DNA of 64,000 bases from Pantoea sp. A4 (GCF_000295955.2 NZ_ALXE01000048.1:24087-88086); one strand, 5' to 3'; shown: positions 16,601-24,011, counted from the first letter of the stretch. Notes: generated by a model from the sequence alone, not told the origin. Program-made: numbers and translations.

Positions 16601-19408
16601 TGCTTTATCTTTTGCATGGGTCTGTTTTAAAACACTGTCAAAAAACTTGCTGATTTTCTCTTGCTCATTAATTTTTTTTTGTTGCATCGCTTCTGCACTG
16701 TTCGTCACAACTTTGTTTATCGCCACAAAAGGCAGCTCGGAAACCAACTGCTTAGCCACATTTTTTGCAGCGTCCCTGGCATTGCCTTTATAAATGTCTT
16801 CCCAAAGAAATGCCCCACCGATAGCATGAGAAGCAAAGGGTAATGTGCCTACACCAATCTTAATTGCCAGCTGTTCAAATGCATTTTTTCTGTACTTACT
16901 GGCTTCCAGCTCACTGCTGCCTTCACCCAAACGAACGGCTTTCCCCCCTTTATCAATAACAAAGGTCACAACAGCATGGGTGACGAGGCACTTAATCGCA
17001 ATACGTAGCGGTAAAGAGGCGAGTGATGGCATTATGCTGAAAGAACCCAATGATGCGTAGAGGCTTTTTCTAATCAGCCGCCTGACGGACCAGCTTTTAA
17101 ACATCTCATCCGTACTTTTCTGAGCCATCAAAATTTCTGCCATGGTAGTGGGATAGTTAACTTTACCCTCAGCGGCATTTTTCATTTCTATTTTAAGACG
17201 ATTCATCAATAGTTCACCACCACCCACTTTTTGTTTGGCAATAAATGGCAGATAGTTTCTGATATATTTTAGAAATGCAGCATCATATTCTTCTTCTGCT
17301 TTAATCCTGCTACTTCCAGAATGTTTCGCTAACCAGCTTTTTTTTCTTTCCTGATGTGATTCAGCAATCCCTTTCGCTAACATACCAGTACGCGAGAAGC
17401 TCGCGGGTTCCCAACCGGTTAAGTCCGTTATTTCTATATTAAGATAACTCCTTACAGCCTGAAGTTTTCGTATCCATTCTTTAATTTCATCAGAAAATGA
17501 ATCTCTGGCATCCGGGTAATCACAAAGTTTATCCGGGATAGTCTTCATCCTTGTTTCACATTTGACAATATAGTCAGTAAACTTACTTAGTTCGATAAAG
17601 TAATCGTTAATGGCTTGTTGTGATTTACCGGTATGTGTATCTGCCATTAAAATATCAGATATTTCTAGCAACACTGATGCCTTCTGCCTCCTTTTAGATA
17701 AATCCATTTTACTGTTAACAAGGTCAGCTAATTTTCTTTTTTCCTCAACAACAACCTGTTGCCAAAAAACCTTATTATTTTCCAGTTCATTTATTAATAT
17801 TTTACTTATAGAGGAAGGATTTTGTTTTTCCAGTAGCCATGTAACCGCATCAAAGCGTTGAAGGGCAAAACGTAATGTGCTGGATGCCTGATTTATCTGC
17901 GCCAGACTAATCAGAGTTTGCTGGATTTTATCCTTGACTATCACGCCTGTGTGCAAAATTGCAGCTATCTCTTGGGCAGAAAAAGACTTCGTCTTTCGGG
18001 TAATTATGCCAGTCAACTTACGTTCTATCTTAAGGTGAGCTGACTCTAAAAATCGTGGTACAAGAGGGAGGCTAGCTTTGAATGAGGCGGCCGGTTTTTT
18101 AGTAGGGGAAATGAATTCCTTTTCCGCTTCATACAGTTTTTCAATAACTCCCTGAGATGCTTTATCGTTTAAAGCTTCCTTAGAGGGCTGAACTTTTTTC
18201 ACTTCATCCATTAACTGTATGAGAATAATATTTAATTTTTTACAGGTTAACAAAATCATCTGAGTGAAAGCGTAGCTCTTTTCTTCACGAGGGTTTACTT
18301 CATTTGACGATAAAATTCTCTGTGCAGCTTTTTCTGTAAGACTTACACTTTGTAGCAGAAGTTCAAGGGAATAATCTATTCCATCTGACTGACTCAGTGC
18401 AGTTCTTGGTATATCTCCACTTATCTCGCTAACGTCCGCGATGCCTTCCGGATCGGAGAGATCAATAGTATTACTCTCCCCATTCTGCGGTGCTATTCCC
18501 CATAAACTTTCCCGGTATTTCTTTTCATTCCATAACTGAGCATTAACAAGGCTATTTACCTTCATTATTTCAACGGGGTCTTTTTGCAATTTGACACGCC
18601 GTTCACCAGTGCTAATTGACTCGCCGGATTGTTCCAGCCCAGTGATATTCACCGTGGCATAAAAAAATGCTTCACGCTTTCTGTTTTCAAATTCTTTCCA
18701 GGAGAGCCATGACTCCGGTTTCATTTGTGCAAGACTGTCGATCATTGCAAAGGTCTCAGAGAGAGCATTGATTAAGCGTGAAGCCAGTAAGTTCAGCGTG
18801 TCATTTATTTTATCAATTCTTGTCTGCACATTTTGTTGTGTTTGATGTGTGTAGAACATAGCTGCCTGGGGTATTCTGTTATCTTTGTAGCTTTCCTGTT
18901 TGAATTTAATAAACGACTCAATAAATGAGTTAAAATAATTTATACCTTTATAGCTGTTCACCGCCCCAATTTTTTTTCTTACACTATCGGGCAATGTGCT
19001 GTTATTTTGAGCACTGACAACACCCTCCCGAATATTATGATGGGTATGGCTATCGGGTAGTTCATCTCCAGGGAAATCATGATCCGGGAAATCGGTATAG
19101 CCAAAATCACTTTTTAATGAATCAACATCAAGTAAAGAGTGAGTACTAATAGATTCCTGCATTCTTTTTTGCAGTACTCTAAGATCAGGGATAGTAATGT
19201 TGTTTTTTTGATAGCCCAGCTGGGAATATTCAATCAGATCAGGCAACTGGCTTTCAATCCCTGAAATTATATGTCGACTAAAATCAGGATCGAAAAACGA
19301 ACTCTCTTTATGTTTTTTATATTCCTGATGCGATGAGGATGTGATACCCAGGTCACTATCCGTTTTATTTTCATCTACCCTGGAAGATTCAGAATCATGA
19401 ATTGACAT
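10652..19408 (-). CDS. Giant multidomain toxin-like protein (2918 aa)
   Basis: I do not recognise a named relative. ATG 19408 is chosen because AGGAG lies 5 nt upstream; the GTG two codons earlier overlaps that site. There is no signal peptide. Visible order: a charged helical N-terminal half with a hydrophobic stretch (about 779-825); a zincin motif HEIAH (1013-1017) with a likely third ligand in HEFIAG (Glu1072), the pattern of metallopeptidase domains in polyvalent phage and toxin proteins; three tandem ~188-residue repeats (about 1188-1783); a region with KKYKLRDIL and an Ala-rich hydrophobic segment (about 2100-2130), reminiscent of dermonecrotic-toxin cores; a Ser/Thr/Gly linker (about 2256-2349); and a C-terminal region with GHG (His2503), FYGEHGK and NACRGG (Cys2666). 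The GHG, FYxxHGK and Cys pattern recalls the 'putative adhesin Stv' domain or clan CD cysteine peptidases. One membrane segment (about 2752-2775) precedes the tail. The gene is AT-rich relative to its neighbours and lies in a repeat-bounded unit, which suggests horizontal gain. A polymorphic toxin or effector is the best guess; activity is unproven. Confidence 0.85.
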   Translation of the reverse strand: MSIHDSESSRVDENKTDSDLGITSSSHQEYKKHKESSFFDPDFSRHIISGIESQLPDLIEYSQLGYQKNNITIPDLRVLQKRMQESISTHSLLDVDSLKSDFGYTDFPDHDFPGDELPDSHTHHNIREGVVSAQNNSTLPDSVRKKIGAVNSYKGINYFNSFIESFIKFKQESYKDNRIPQAAMFYTHQTQQNVQTRIDKINDTLNLLASRLINALSETFAMIDSLAQMKPESWLSWKEFENRKREAFFYATVNITGLEQSGESISTGERRVKLQKDPVEIMKVNSLVNAQLWNEKKYRESLWGIAPQNGESNTIDLSDPEGIADVSEISGDIPRTALSQSDGIDYSLELLLQSVSLTEKAAQRILSSNEVNPREEKSYAFTQMILLTCKKLNIILIQLMDEVKKVQPSKEALNDKASQGVIEKLYEAEKEFISPTKKPAASFKASLPLVPRFLESAHLKIERKLTGIITRKTKSFSAQEIAAILHTGVIVKDKIQQTLISLAQINQASSTLRFALQRFDAVTWLLEKQNPSSISKILINELENNKVFWQQVVVEEKRKLADLVNSKMDLSKRRQKASVLLEISDILMADTHTGKSQQAINDYFIELSKFTDYIVKCETRMKTIPDKLCDYPDARDSFSDEIKEWIRKLQAVRSYLNIEITDLTGWEPASFSRTGMLAKGIAESHQERKKSWLAKHSGSSRIKAEEEYDAAFLKYIRNYLPFIAKQKVGGGELLMNRLKIEMKNAAEGKVNYPTTMAEILMAQKSTDEMFKSWSVRRLIRKSLYASLGSFSIMPSLASLPLRIAIKCLVTHAVVTFVIDKGGKAVRLGEGSSELEASKYRKNAFEQLAIKIGVGTLPFASHAIGGAFLWEDIYKGNARDAAKNVAKQLVSELPFVAINKVVTNSAEAMQQKKINEQEKISKFFDSVLKQTHAKDKAAKSIASSVKNLKVREEIFRISQGGDLRQAKLSQSLLNNKFIDSFGIIQSEEYAFSHYKMSTREIRLSADATDEEILHEIAHALSAHQVAAGLKNPASELGYKVQQLDALRERAQQAYQEQGGKDAATVYYLHSPHEFIAGLYSGDSEFTAFLKSIDVNGWSLLLRVLDMLCELLGLEAEQESALTHALGLSDAIMATPVAEEMEGEQQTYYGTAQGRMYSQYTNPNRNRRVECNALPLTATSIPGGAIKNSLVSELAAMSRSDRNEWIANSSLTASYKKDLGIYLAENYYIYDRMVTGSEYFTWVQSIHPRWPRNFQSENRIVGVLRLPSPVLAGSFPTNKGFKLMLKNSSGEVMFEKVYYPRTVSERNGAWKTDIASQIEEDMLLLDENNRISVDHIHRYIYSNPVVISGAKNTEVNVFVAGENSQVKNVDFQIVDQDSSLSKRSLSTSAEGAALAAQLAKMSATERDVWFQRSALFAYLKRNLGIYLAENYYIYDHMVKGSDYFKYVQSRHKTWPADFQSTNRIVGVLRLPDSVLAGDFPAGKGFKLTLKNNSGGVIFEKIYYPRPGSGRSGAWKADIASQIEEDMLIHDEVNRISVSHINGEETSAPKVVSGSSDDNINVFVVKDSSLVESANFQFVDQSCTLSLPEITSREAYSSLASLLAIMSPVERGAWFNESKLPDDDKTRLRIYLSEKYYIYDSMVKGSSYFSALSKAIGIWPDDIQDKNRIVGVLHQEINKSREGFPAGKGFKFTLKNSAGEVVFAKIYHPQDGYESSDKWKTNILSQIQADMLLQDERNRISVSHIEKALSSNPKIGSGASDDDLNVFVINEHSLVESANFEFVDSEGSIEKNTSASTGSSSDISVHKQLSVNDQLDSILLKSAASQGMTFAQADLDAEYSVTFETLTNNNYGSANFIAPTQKLYIKKYKLRDILSGNLYRDEDFTLNSVSDVNNVSGISGMSQDVLRKIINHVEREIKEKIEALKSSSPLRSAVSVIYQKAINTALLKFLLTPKNDDVTALVNDYLSGKAALQTVSVNMPWEALGMEISDAQHPVSEMMAITKGDLKIIISLRSGKCYIMRAGMVPGRELAIDIQNSLSKKDRDGIIPGYKPWLSWSLSYGNVTNNTQTLLDSLYDGLIDRLSSDLDYDIFTPGEHKTKRLVSYGQAVLRGMALVAGAAAATASGQVQVAALLVSALAESGDIGLSVLKLYNSDRGKEFIEAKADILVGSILFAVFSVADVKGLLRYATSNHQEFITVVRKSNEFVDKIKYAPNADEIISRGISDANIRADYSRQVLDEGFIEGVITEGRHNELMAGVDTSSTISSRAGSSDGTSLSSSHSVNTGGSNNPAVDLSHSSETSSSGYQSGSSMTGTTSHGGQQTQSLASGSRSSVGGTHVNSGAQLNNGATRMEQLRADVNNLLDRFRNSDFATTEGIRQTTGQTSTVRTNNAHSARLPLEVRGGVRPGLGESAYNQPLTGAVRRNPNPDGTYGIGTQGDLTWELNGVTPNSTPWPGARGIDEGRRLFNKKDVIRNGKSYGYRQYDGYKIYLPEGKDARPGRFMVSGHGNTIGTNTVACPKKTTINFYGEHGKLLDDNGLESRKMLPSARVKYNQLDQPVTEVPIIKNGEIESWRTATLEERIRFTGTSKAGHYKDVKLSHFEDDNPYRAMDMWNLEKQTSSQNPSLVPATPRPGGLVTIDKKQALKLSTLVEDFASVSSTGEAVVDVNACRGGWIASLFANKNTRAGASSRYIRARPSRPYTEQTGIGSIRGNGNRTGGRRLRGKDLYNTLSPIGQGGGPIMQRALQHAQEHPKTALKLLGFNAVVVIYASVFAVVILYLRGDFDSPGATTDGQKPDIEPVSQTSTEEPTLTLTKDEVSEKVSFIISKVASLMAVLLNNDDNALAQLRPLEKLYFGDDDYLDVNDLTQVLAFFNAIKNDATGESLKAFLEDKPTPWEIANPHNPFARLGRENVIDFLFQVLR
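14061..14630 (-). repeat. Giant protein internal repeat 3
   Basis: Third tandem ~190-residue unit. It shares with the others MVKGSSYF, NRIVGVLH, FPAGKGFKFTLKNSAGEV, RNRISVSHI and NVFVI...SANFEFVD. It is the most divergent copy, with IYLSEKYYIYD in place of IYLAENYYIYD. Confidence 0.85.
14673..15238 (-). repeat. Giant protein internal repeat 2
   Basis: Second tandem unit. It shares LGIYLAENYYIYD, NRIVGVLRLP, VLAGDFPAGKGFKLTLKN, WKADIASQIEEDML and NRISVSHI with repeat 1 at high identity, also visible at DNA level, so the duplication of these two is recent or homogenised. Confidence 0.88.
15283..15847 (-). repeat. Giant protein internal repeat 1
   Basis: First tandem unit: LGIYLAENYYIYDRMV, NRIVGVLRLPSPVLAGSFP, GFKLMLKNSSGEVMFEKVYY, WKTDIASQIEEDML, NRISVDHI and NVFVAG...VDFQIVDQD. 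It lies directly after the zincin region and a basic NRNRR linker. Confidence 0.88.
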
Positions 19409-19586
19409 ATTCACTCCTGATTAAAACTGAGAAGAGATAATGGCTACGAGCAAAATTAATTTAATCAGTCCGTTTAATAAAAAATATAAATTCAAGACCA
19501 AATGGGTCATTTTATTTTTTGGATTAATATAAAATTCAAAGAGATAGCGTAAAACAAATTTTCACGGGGAAAAGCCCACACGTCAA

Positions 19587-19615
19587 GGTATAGGTTTGAT
19601 AGTCAATACTGTCAA
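19587..19615 (-). promoter_or_regulatory. Sigma-70-type promoter of the giant gene
   Basis: On the minus strand: TTGACA, a 17-nt spacer, then TATACC. This predicts a 5' leader of roughly 170-180 nt that is very AT-rich. No HrpL-type box (GGAACC...CCAC) was seen, so there is no hint of type III co-regulation. The rest of the 311-bp gap up to 19719 holds only the right 52-bp repeat. Confidence 0.6.
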
Positions 19616-19668
19616 CTTTTCGCCAGAAAATGTTGTGGTGTCATCACAGATGAAAATCCCGGACGCCT

Positions 19669-19720
19669 GGTGAAATGCAACGAGGTATGAATATCTCCAT
19701 ACCTCGTTAACAGGCTGAAT
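19669..19720. repeat. 52-bp direct repeat, right copy
   Basis: Partner of 10500-10551. It ends on the last base of the transpeptidase stop codon and includes its 3' untranslated hairpin (AACGAGGTATG / CATACCTCGTT, arms at 19679-19689 and 19698-19708). The pair brackets the giant gene exactly. Confidence 0.9.
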
Positions 19721-21468
19721 CAACCCGCTTTTGCGTGCGCGGGAGCAGGTGTAGGCGCGGGGGTTGGCACGGCATCTGGCGCAATGTTCATATGCTTCAA
19801 CACCGGTCCCATAATGTTGCCGAAGATGGGGGCCGCTACCGAACCACCAAAGTGATCCCCTGCGGTGGGGTGGTTAACCATCACCACCAACGCCACTTCA
19901 GGATGGCTTGCTGGGGCAACGCCTGCGGTGTAGTTAATATAGCCGCCATCATATTTTCCGCTGGTCCCCATTTTCTCCGCCGTACCGGTTTTGGTTGCCA
20001 GACGATAACCCGGTACCGCAGCACGCAGACCGGAACCGCCCGGTAATACGTCACTCTCCATCATGTGGACCACAATTTCTGCCGTTTGCGGGTTCGCCAC
20101 CTGAGTGCCGAGCACCGGCGGTGTCACTTTCGTGATCGACAACGGACGATAAACGCCGAAGCTGCCCAGCGTGGCGTATTCGCGGGCAATTTGCAGAGGG
20201 GTGACGCGTAAGCCGTAGCCGAACGCGAAGGTGGCACGTTCGATATCCGCCCAGCGCTGACGATGCAGAGGGAAATAGCCTACGCTCTCCCCTGTCAGCC
20301 CCAGCCCCGTGGGTTTCCCCAGGCCAAACGCATGATAAGTCTGCACCAGTGCATCCGCTGGCATCGCCAGTGCGATGTGTGAAGCCCCGGTGTCACTGGA
20401 TTTTTGCAGGATGCCGGTCACGGTCAGGCGCGGCCAGTGGCCAACGTCACGGATAATATGGCCGTTAATGGCATAAGGCGCGGTATCCAGCACGGAATCA
20501 GGCCGAATTAGGTGACGCTCCAGACCTTCCAGTACCACCAGCGGTTTCACCGTCGAACCAGGTTCGTAGCTGTCGTTGATAGCCGTGTTACGCATCTGAG
20601 CAGGCGTCGCCCCTTCATAATTATTGGGGTTAAACGACGGGTAAGACGCCATACCGAGGATTTCACCGGTATCAATTTTTACCAGTACCGCAGCCCCGGA
20701 GTCGGCTTTATTCAGCAACACGCCATCGCGCAGTTTGGTGTACATGGTGTACTGGTCAAACTTATCGATACTCAGTTGTACCGTTGGCGGCTGCGTGGGG
20801 GGCTTATAGTCAATCATCGAGATGATTTTCCCTTCACCATCCTGACGATAAACCTCTTTCCCCGGCTCGCCCTGCAACAGTTTATCAAACCCCTTTTCCA
20901 GTCCGTTCAGCCCGACATTATCCGCACCGACGATACCAATTAGCGTCGCGGCGGATTCGCTCATCGGATAAAAGCGGCTGTCGTCATACACCGAACTGAT
21001 GCCTTTCAGGTGCAGCTCGCTGATATCTTTGGCGATACTCAGTTCAACTTTACGTCCGAGATACAGGAATCGACGTTTAGGATTGGCGGTAATATCCGCC
21101 GCCATTTGTTGTGGCGTGGTATCCAGCGCCGAGGCGAGGTAAGCCCATTTGGGGCTGGTGAAATCCGGATTATTCTCCAGCACGCGCATCGGATCGGCGA
21201 TGATATCGCGCGAAGGTACGCTTAACGCTAGCGCATCACCGTTGCGATCAAGCAAGGTGCCCCGGCTGGTAGGCAGTTCCACCGTACGTAGCGAACGCTG
21301 GTCGGCTTCATGCTCCAGCATCGGGTGATTAATCAGTTGGAGATCCGCCACGCTCGCCAGCAAAAAAGCCATACAGGCGAACACGCCTATACAGATCAGC
21401 CGAAAGCGGAAAGGATTAAAAGAGGTTTTGATCTGGTCTTTTCCCAGTAGTTTTTTTATTTGTGGCAT
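19720..21468 (-). CDS. FtsI/PBP3 paralogue, peptidoglycan transpeptidase
   Basis: Class B penicillin-binding protein of 582 residues, closely resembling E. coli FtsI (588). It would cross-link peptidoglycan in the periplasm. ATG 21468 has a GGA site; the TTG five codons earlier is less likely. Segments: cytoplasmic start, one membrane anchor (about 25-45), PBP dimerisation region, then the transpeptidase domain with SxxK in GSTVK (Ser305, Lys308) and KTGTA (Lys493), and a Pro/Ala tail TPAPTPAPAHAKAG. The second catalytic motif, normally SSN in FtsI, reads SSD (Asp359). The mraY-murE context of true ftsI is absent, so this is an extra copy, like PBP3SAL of Salmonella, which works in acid; that functional parallel is only an inference. 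It lies just after omrB and before the giant gene on the same strand. Confidence 0.93.
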   Translation of the reverse strand: MPQIKKLLGKDQIKTSFNPFRFRLICIGVFACMAFLLASVADLQLINHPMLEHEADQRSLRTVELPTSRGTLLDRNGDALALSVPSRDIIADPMRVLENNPDFTSPKWAYLASALDTTPQQMAADITANPKRRFLYLGRKVELSIAKDISELHLKGISSVYDDSRFYPMSESAATLIGIVGADNVGLNGLEKGFDKLLQGEPGKEVYRQDGEGKIISMIDYKPPTQPPTVQLSIDKFDQYTMYTKLRDGVLLNKADSGAAVLVKIDTGEILGMASYPSFNPNNYEGATPAQMRNTAINDSYEPGSTVKPLVVLEGLERHLIRPDSVLDTAPYAINGHIIRDVGHWPRLTVTGILQKSSDTGASHIALAMPADALVQTYHAFGLGKPTGLGLTGESVGYFPLHRQRWADIERATFAFGYGLRVTPLQIAREYATLGSFGVYRPLSITKVTPPVLGTQVANPQTAEIVVHMMESDVLPGGSGLRAAVPGYRLATKTGTAEKMGTSGKYDGGYINYTAGVAPASHPEVALVVMVNHPTAGDHFGGSVAAPIFGNIMGPVLKHMNIAPDAVPTPAPTPAPAHAKAG

Positions 21469-21579
21469 AGCTATCCGCAGCAATGAAAGAAAATACGTTT
21501 CAATGCAGCAGTTATAAATAATGCCGTGGCGGGATAACAGGAAAACTATGTTTCAGTTCATGATTGCGGGGTGATGGGC

Positions 21580-21652
21580 AAAAAAAACCTGCGCATCTGC
21601 GCAGGTCGGTGTAATCAATAAATTTTGATGTTCACCCATCAATACCTCTGGG
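21580..21652 (-). ncRNA. omrB: OmrB-like small regulatory RNA
   Basis: Minus-strand transcript beginning CCCAGAGGTATTGATGGGTG, the shared OmrA/OmrB seed. It ends with the stem CCTGCGC-AGAT-GCGCAGG and eight T residues, almost identical to the end of E. coli OmrB. It is about 73 nt long (E. coli 82). A TGCTACAGT extended -10 element sits 6 nt before the inferred start. It is the copy nearer galR, as in E. coli. OmrB is known to act with Hfq downstream of EnvZ-OmpR to repress outer-membrane protein, ompR, csgD and flhDC mRNAs. Confidence 0.88.
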
Positions 21653-21737
21653 ACCTTGACTGTAGCAAGCAGGGCTTGCGCCCTGCCATCCTGCAAACGC
21701 AACAGTTGGCCGTAAAATGTAACCAGCCATGAGTTTC

Positions 21738-24011
21738 TTACGCTGTTTTGCAAAGCTGATGTTTTTTGATTTCCACCAGACAACTCATTGCGTTAGGTCC
21801 CTGGGTTAATGATGAGGTGCCGATATCCAGCGTCAGGGTATTGGGATTACCGGCGCGATCCCACGCATCCCATTTCCCGCCGAAGCCAGGGTTAAACCAG
21901 GCCCCGGTCGCAATAATCACCACGCCCGGCGTCAGGCCATCCGTTATCTTCACCCCTGCCAGCATTCGACCACGCGCGTTGCTGACCTCAATTTCATCTC
22001 CGTCCGCAATCTGGCGGGCTGCCGCGTCCTGCGGGTGCATGTACAACGTTTCACGTCCGGCGGTTTTATTGGCCTGAACACTCGGCGTAGCATCTAACTG
22101 GCTGTGCAGGCGGTCTGAAGGCTGAATGGAAATCATATGCAGCGGGTAATCCGCGCTGATTTCTGCCCCCAGCCACTCCTGTGGTTCACGCCATTCGGGG
22201 TGTCCGGCAAAGTCATCCAGCTTAAAGTCGGCAATGGTCTGACAGAACAGCTCTATCTTGCCGCTGGCCGTCTGGATCGGATGGGATATCGGGTCTGCGC
22301 GGAACTGGTCCATAAAGACAAAGGGCTTACCACCTTCCGGGATCTCCACAAAGCCGCGCTGCCAGAACTCTTCAAACTCCGGGAAATGAATCTCTTTGTG
22401 CGCATGGGCGACAGCGCACTGTTGATACAGATATTCAATCCATTGCATCTCGTTGCGCCCTTCGGTGAAGGTGTCACGATAGCCGAGGCGCTCTGCTAAA
22501 TCAGCGAAGATATCAAAGTCATGACGCGCCTGATGCTGTGGCGCAATCGCCTGATGCATCGCCAGCACAAAGCGATCGCGGGATGAGCCGCCAATGTCAT
22601 TGCGCTCCAGCGTGGTGGTTGCTGGCAAGACGATATCGGCCATCTGGGCCGCGGGCGTCCAGACGATGTCCTGCACCACCACCGTGTCCGGGCGCTGCCA
22701 GCCTTCCACCAGGCGATTGAGCTGTTGATGATGATGGAACGGATTGCCCCCCGCCCAGTGCACCAGGTGAATATCCGGATAGTGCAGCGTTTCGCCCTGG
22801 AAGGTATAGGGCTGGTTCGGTTGCAGCAGCATGTCACTGATGCGCGCGACGGGAATGGACAAACCGGACGGGTTTGGCCCGGTCGACATCAGCGGCGCTG
22901 GCCCTTCCTGGCGTGGATTGCCCACGCTGTTCATGGAACCATGACCAAAGGAGAATCCCGCACCTGGCAAACCTGGCTGCCCTAACATGGCGGACAGGGC
23001 AATCATCATCCAGTAGGGCTGTTCACCACGATGCGCACGCTGCACCGAGTAGGAACAGGTGATGAAGCTACGCTTGCCGCACAGCTGTTGCGCCAGCAGA
23101 ACAATACGTTCAGGCGGGATCCCGGTGATGCGGCTGGCCCAGCCCGCGGTTTTGGCAACGCCATCGCTCTCACCGATCAAATAGCTTTTCAACTGTGGCC
23201 AACCGGTACAGTGCGTGGCAAGGAACTGTTCATCTGTCCCGTTGCGCTGCATGATTTCGTAGCCCAGCGCCAGCATCAGCGCCACATCGGTATTGGGCCG
23301 AATCGGGATCCACTCCGCCTTGACGAATTCCGGGCAGTCATCGCGCATCGGGCTGATGTTAATCACCGGTGTGCCTTTCGCCGCCAGTTGTTCTAGCGCC
23401 GGTTTCAGGCTGTGCTGACCCGCCCCGCCGGAGGCAACCTGAGAATTTTTCAGCGCCAACCCACCAAACGCCACGAAGATGTCGGCATGTTCGACCACTT
23501 CCGGCCAGTCAGTGACGCGGCCGGTAAGCGGCATATAGGTGCCAATCACATACGGCAGGAAAAACTGCGCTGCGCCCCAGCTGTAGTTGCCCTGCTGATC
23601 GACCCCGCCACCGCCTTTAAAGTAGAAACGGCGAATCAGCGTGCGCGCATGGTTCACGCGTCCGGCAGACGACCAGCCGTAGGAGCCGTTGAAGATACCG
23701 CTGGCACCATAGCGCTCACGCACGCGCCGGTTCTCTTCCGCCACCAGATCCAGGGCCGTTTCCCAATCCACCGCCACAAAGTCTTCGCGGCCACGCAGAG
23801 TACGATCGCTGTTCTCACGGGATTTGAGCCATGAACGGCGCACCATCGGCTGACGGATGCGTTTATCAGAGTAGACCAACTCCGGGATGGTACCCAGCAT
23901 TGGCGATGGATCGGCATCAGCAAAAAACGGTTCGCACCCGGTCAGTCGACCATTTTCAGTGACAGCAGTAAAAGCGCCCCAGTGCGCCAGATGTGGCACG
24001 CGTATCTTCAT
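21738..24011 (-). CDS. Cytoplasmic molybdopterin S-/N-oxide reductase (BisC/TorA family)
   Basis: Member of the DMSO-reductase superfamily that carries bis-MGD molybdenum. The segment GNYSWGAAQFFLPYVIGTYM holds the Ser ligand of molybdenum seen in BisC, TorA and TorZ. HWGAFTAVTENGRL at the start and TGAWFNPG near the end also fit BisC/TorA. ATG 24011 gives 757 residues, with no twin-arginine signal and no N-terminal 4Fe-4S cysteines, so it should be cytoplasmic like biotin-sulfoxide reductase BisC. An in-frame ATG at 24068 would add 19 residues of unlikely sequence. Likely substrates are biotin sulfoxide, methionine sulfoxide or an N-oxide. No partner cytochrome or chaperone gene is adjacent. 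Confidence 0.88.
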   Translation of the reverse strand: MKIRVPHLAHWGAFTAVTENGRLTGCEPFFADADPSPMLGTIPELVYSDKRIRQPMVRRSWLKSRENSDRTLRGREDFVAVDWETALDLVAEENRRVRERYGASGIFNGSYGWSSAGRVNHARTLIRRFYFKGGGGVDQQGNYSWGAAQFFLPYVIGTYMPLTGRVTDWPEVVEHADIFVAFGGLALKNSQVASGGAGQHSLKPALEQLAAKGTPVINISPMRDDCPEFVKAEWIPIRPNTDVALMLALGYEIMQRNGTDEQFLATHCTGWPQLKSYLIGESDGVAKTAGWASRITGIPPERIVLLAQQLCGKRSFITCSYSVQRAHRGEQPYWMMIALSAMLGQPGLPGAGFSFGHGSMNSVGNPRQEGPAPLMSTGPNPSGLSIPVARISDMLLQPNQPYTFQGETLHYPDIHLVHWAGGNPFHHHQQLNRLVEGWQRPDTVVVQDIVWTPAAQMADIVLPATTTLERNDIGGSSRDRFVLAMHQAIAPQHQARHDFDIFADLAERLGYRDTFTEGRNEMQWIEYLYQQCAVAHAHKEIHFPEFEEFWQRGFVEIPEGGKPFVFMDQFRADPISHPIQTASGKIELFCQTIADFKLDDFAGHPEWREPQEWLGAEISADYPLHMISIQPSDRLHSQLDATPSVQANKTAGRETLYMHPQDAAARQIADGDEIEVSNARGRMLAGVKITDGLTPGVVIIATGAWFNPGFGGKWDAWDRAGNPNTLTLDIGTSSLTQGPNAMSCLVEIKKHQLCKTA

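Noticed and set aside
10652..19408. Giant protein as a DspE/AvrE-type type III effector
   Set aside because: No sequence resemblance to AvrE-family motifs was seen, there is no HrpL box or chaperone gene, and the promoter looks sigma-70.
19409..19719. HrpL box or small gene upstream of the giant gene
   Set aside because: No GGAACC...CCAC pattern and no credible frame; only a TTGACA-TATACC promoter and the direct repeat.
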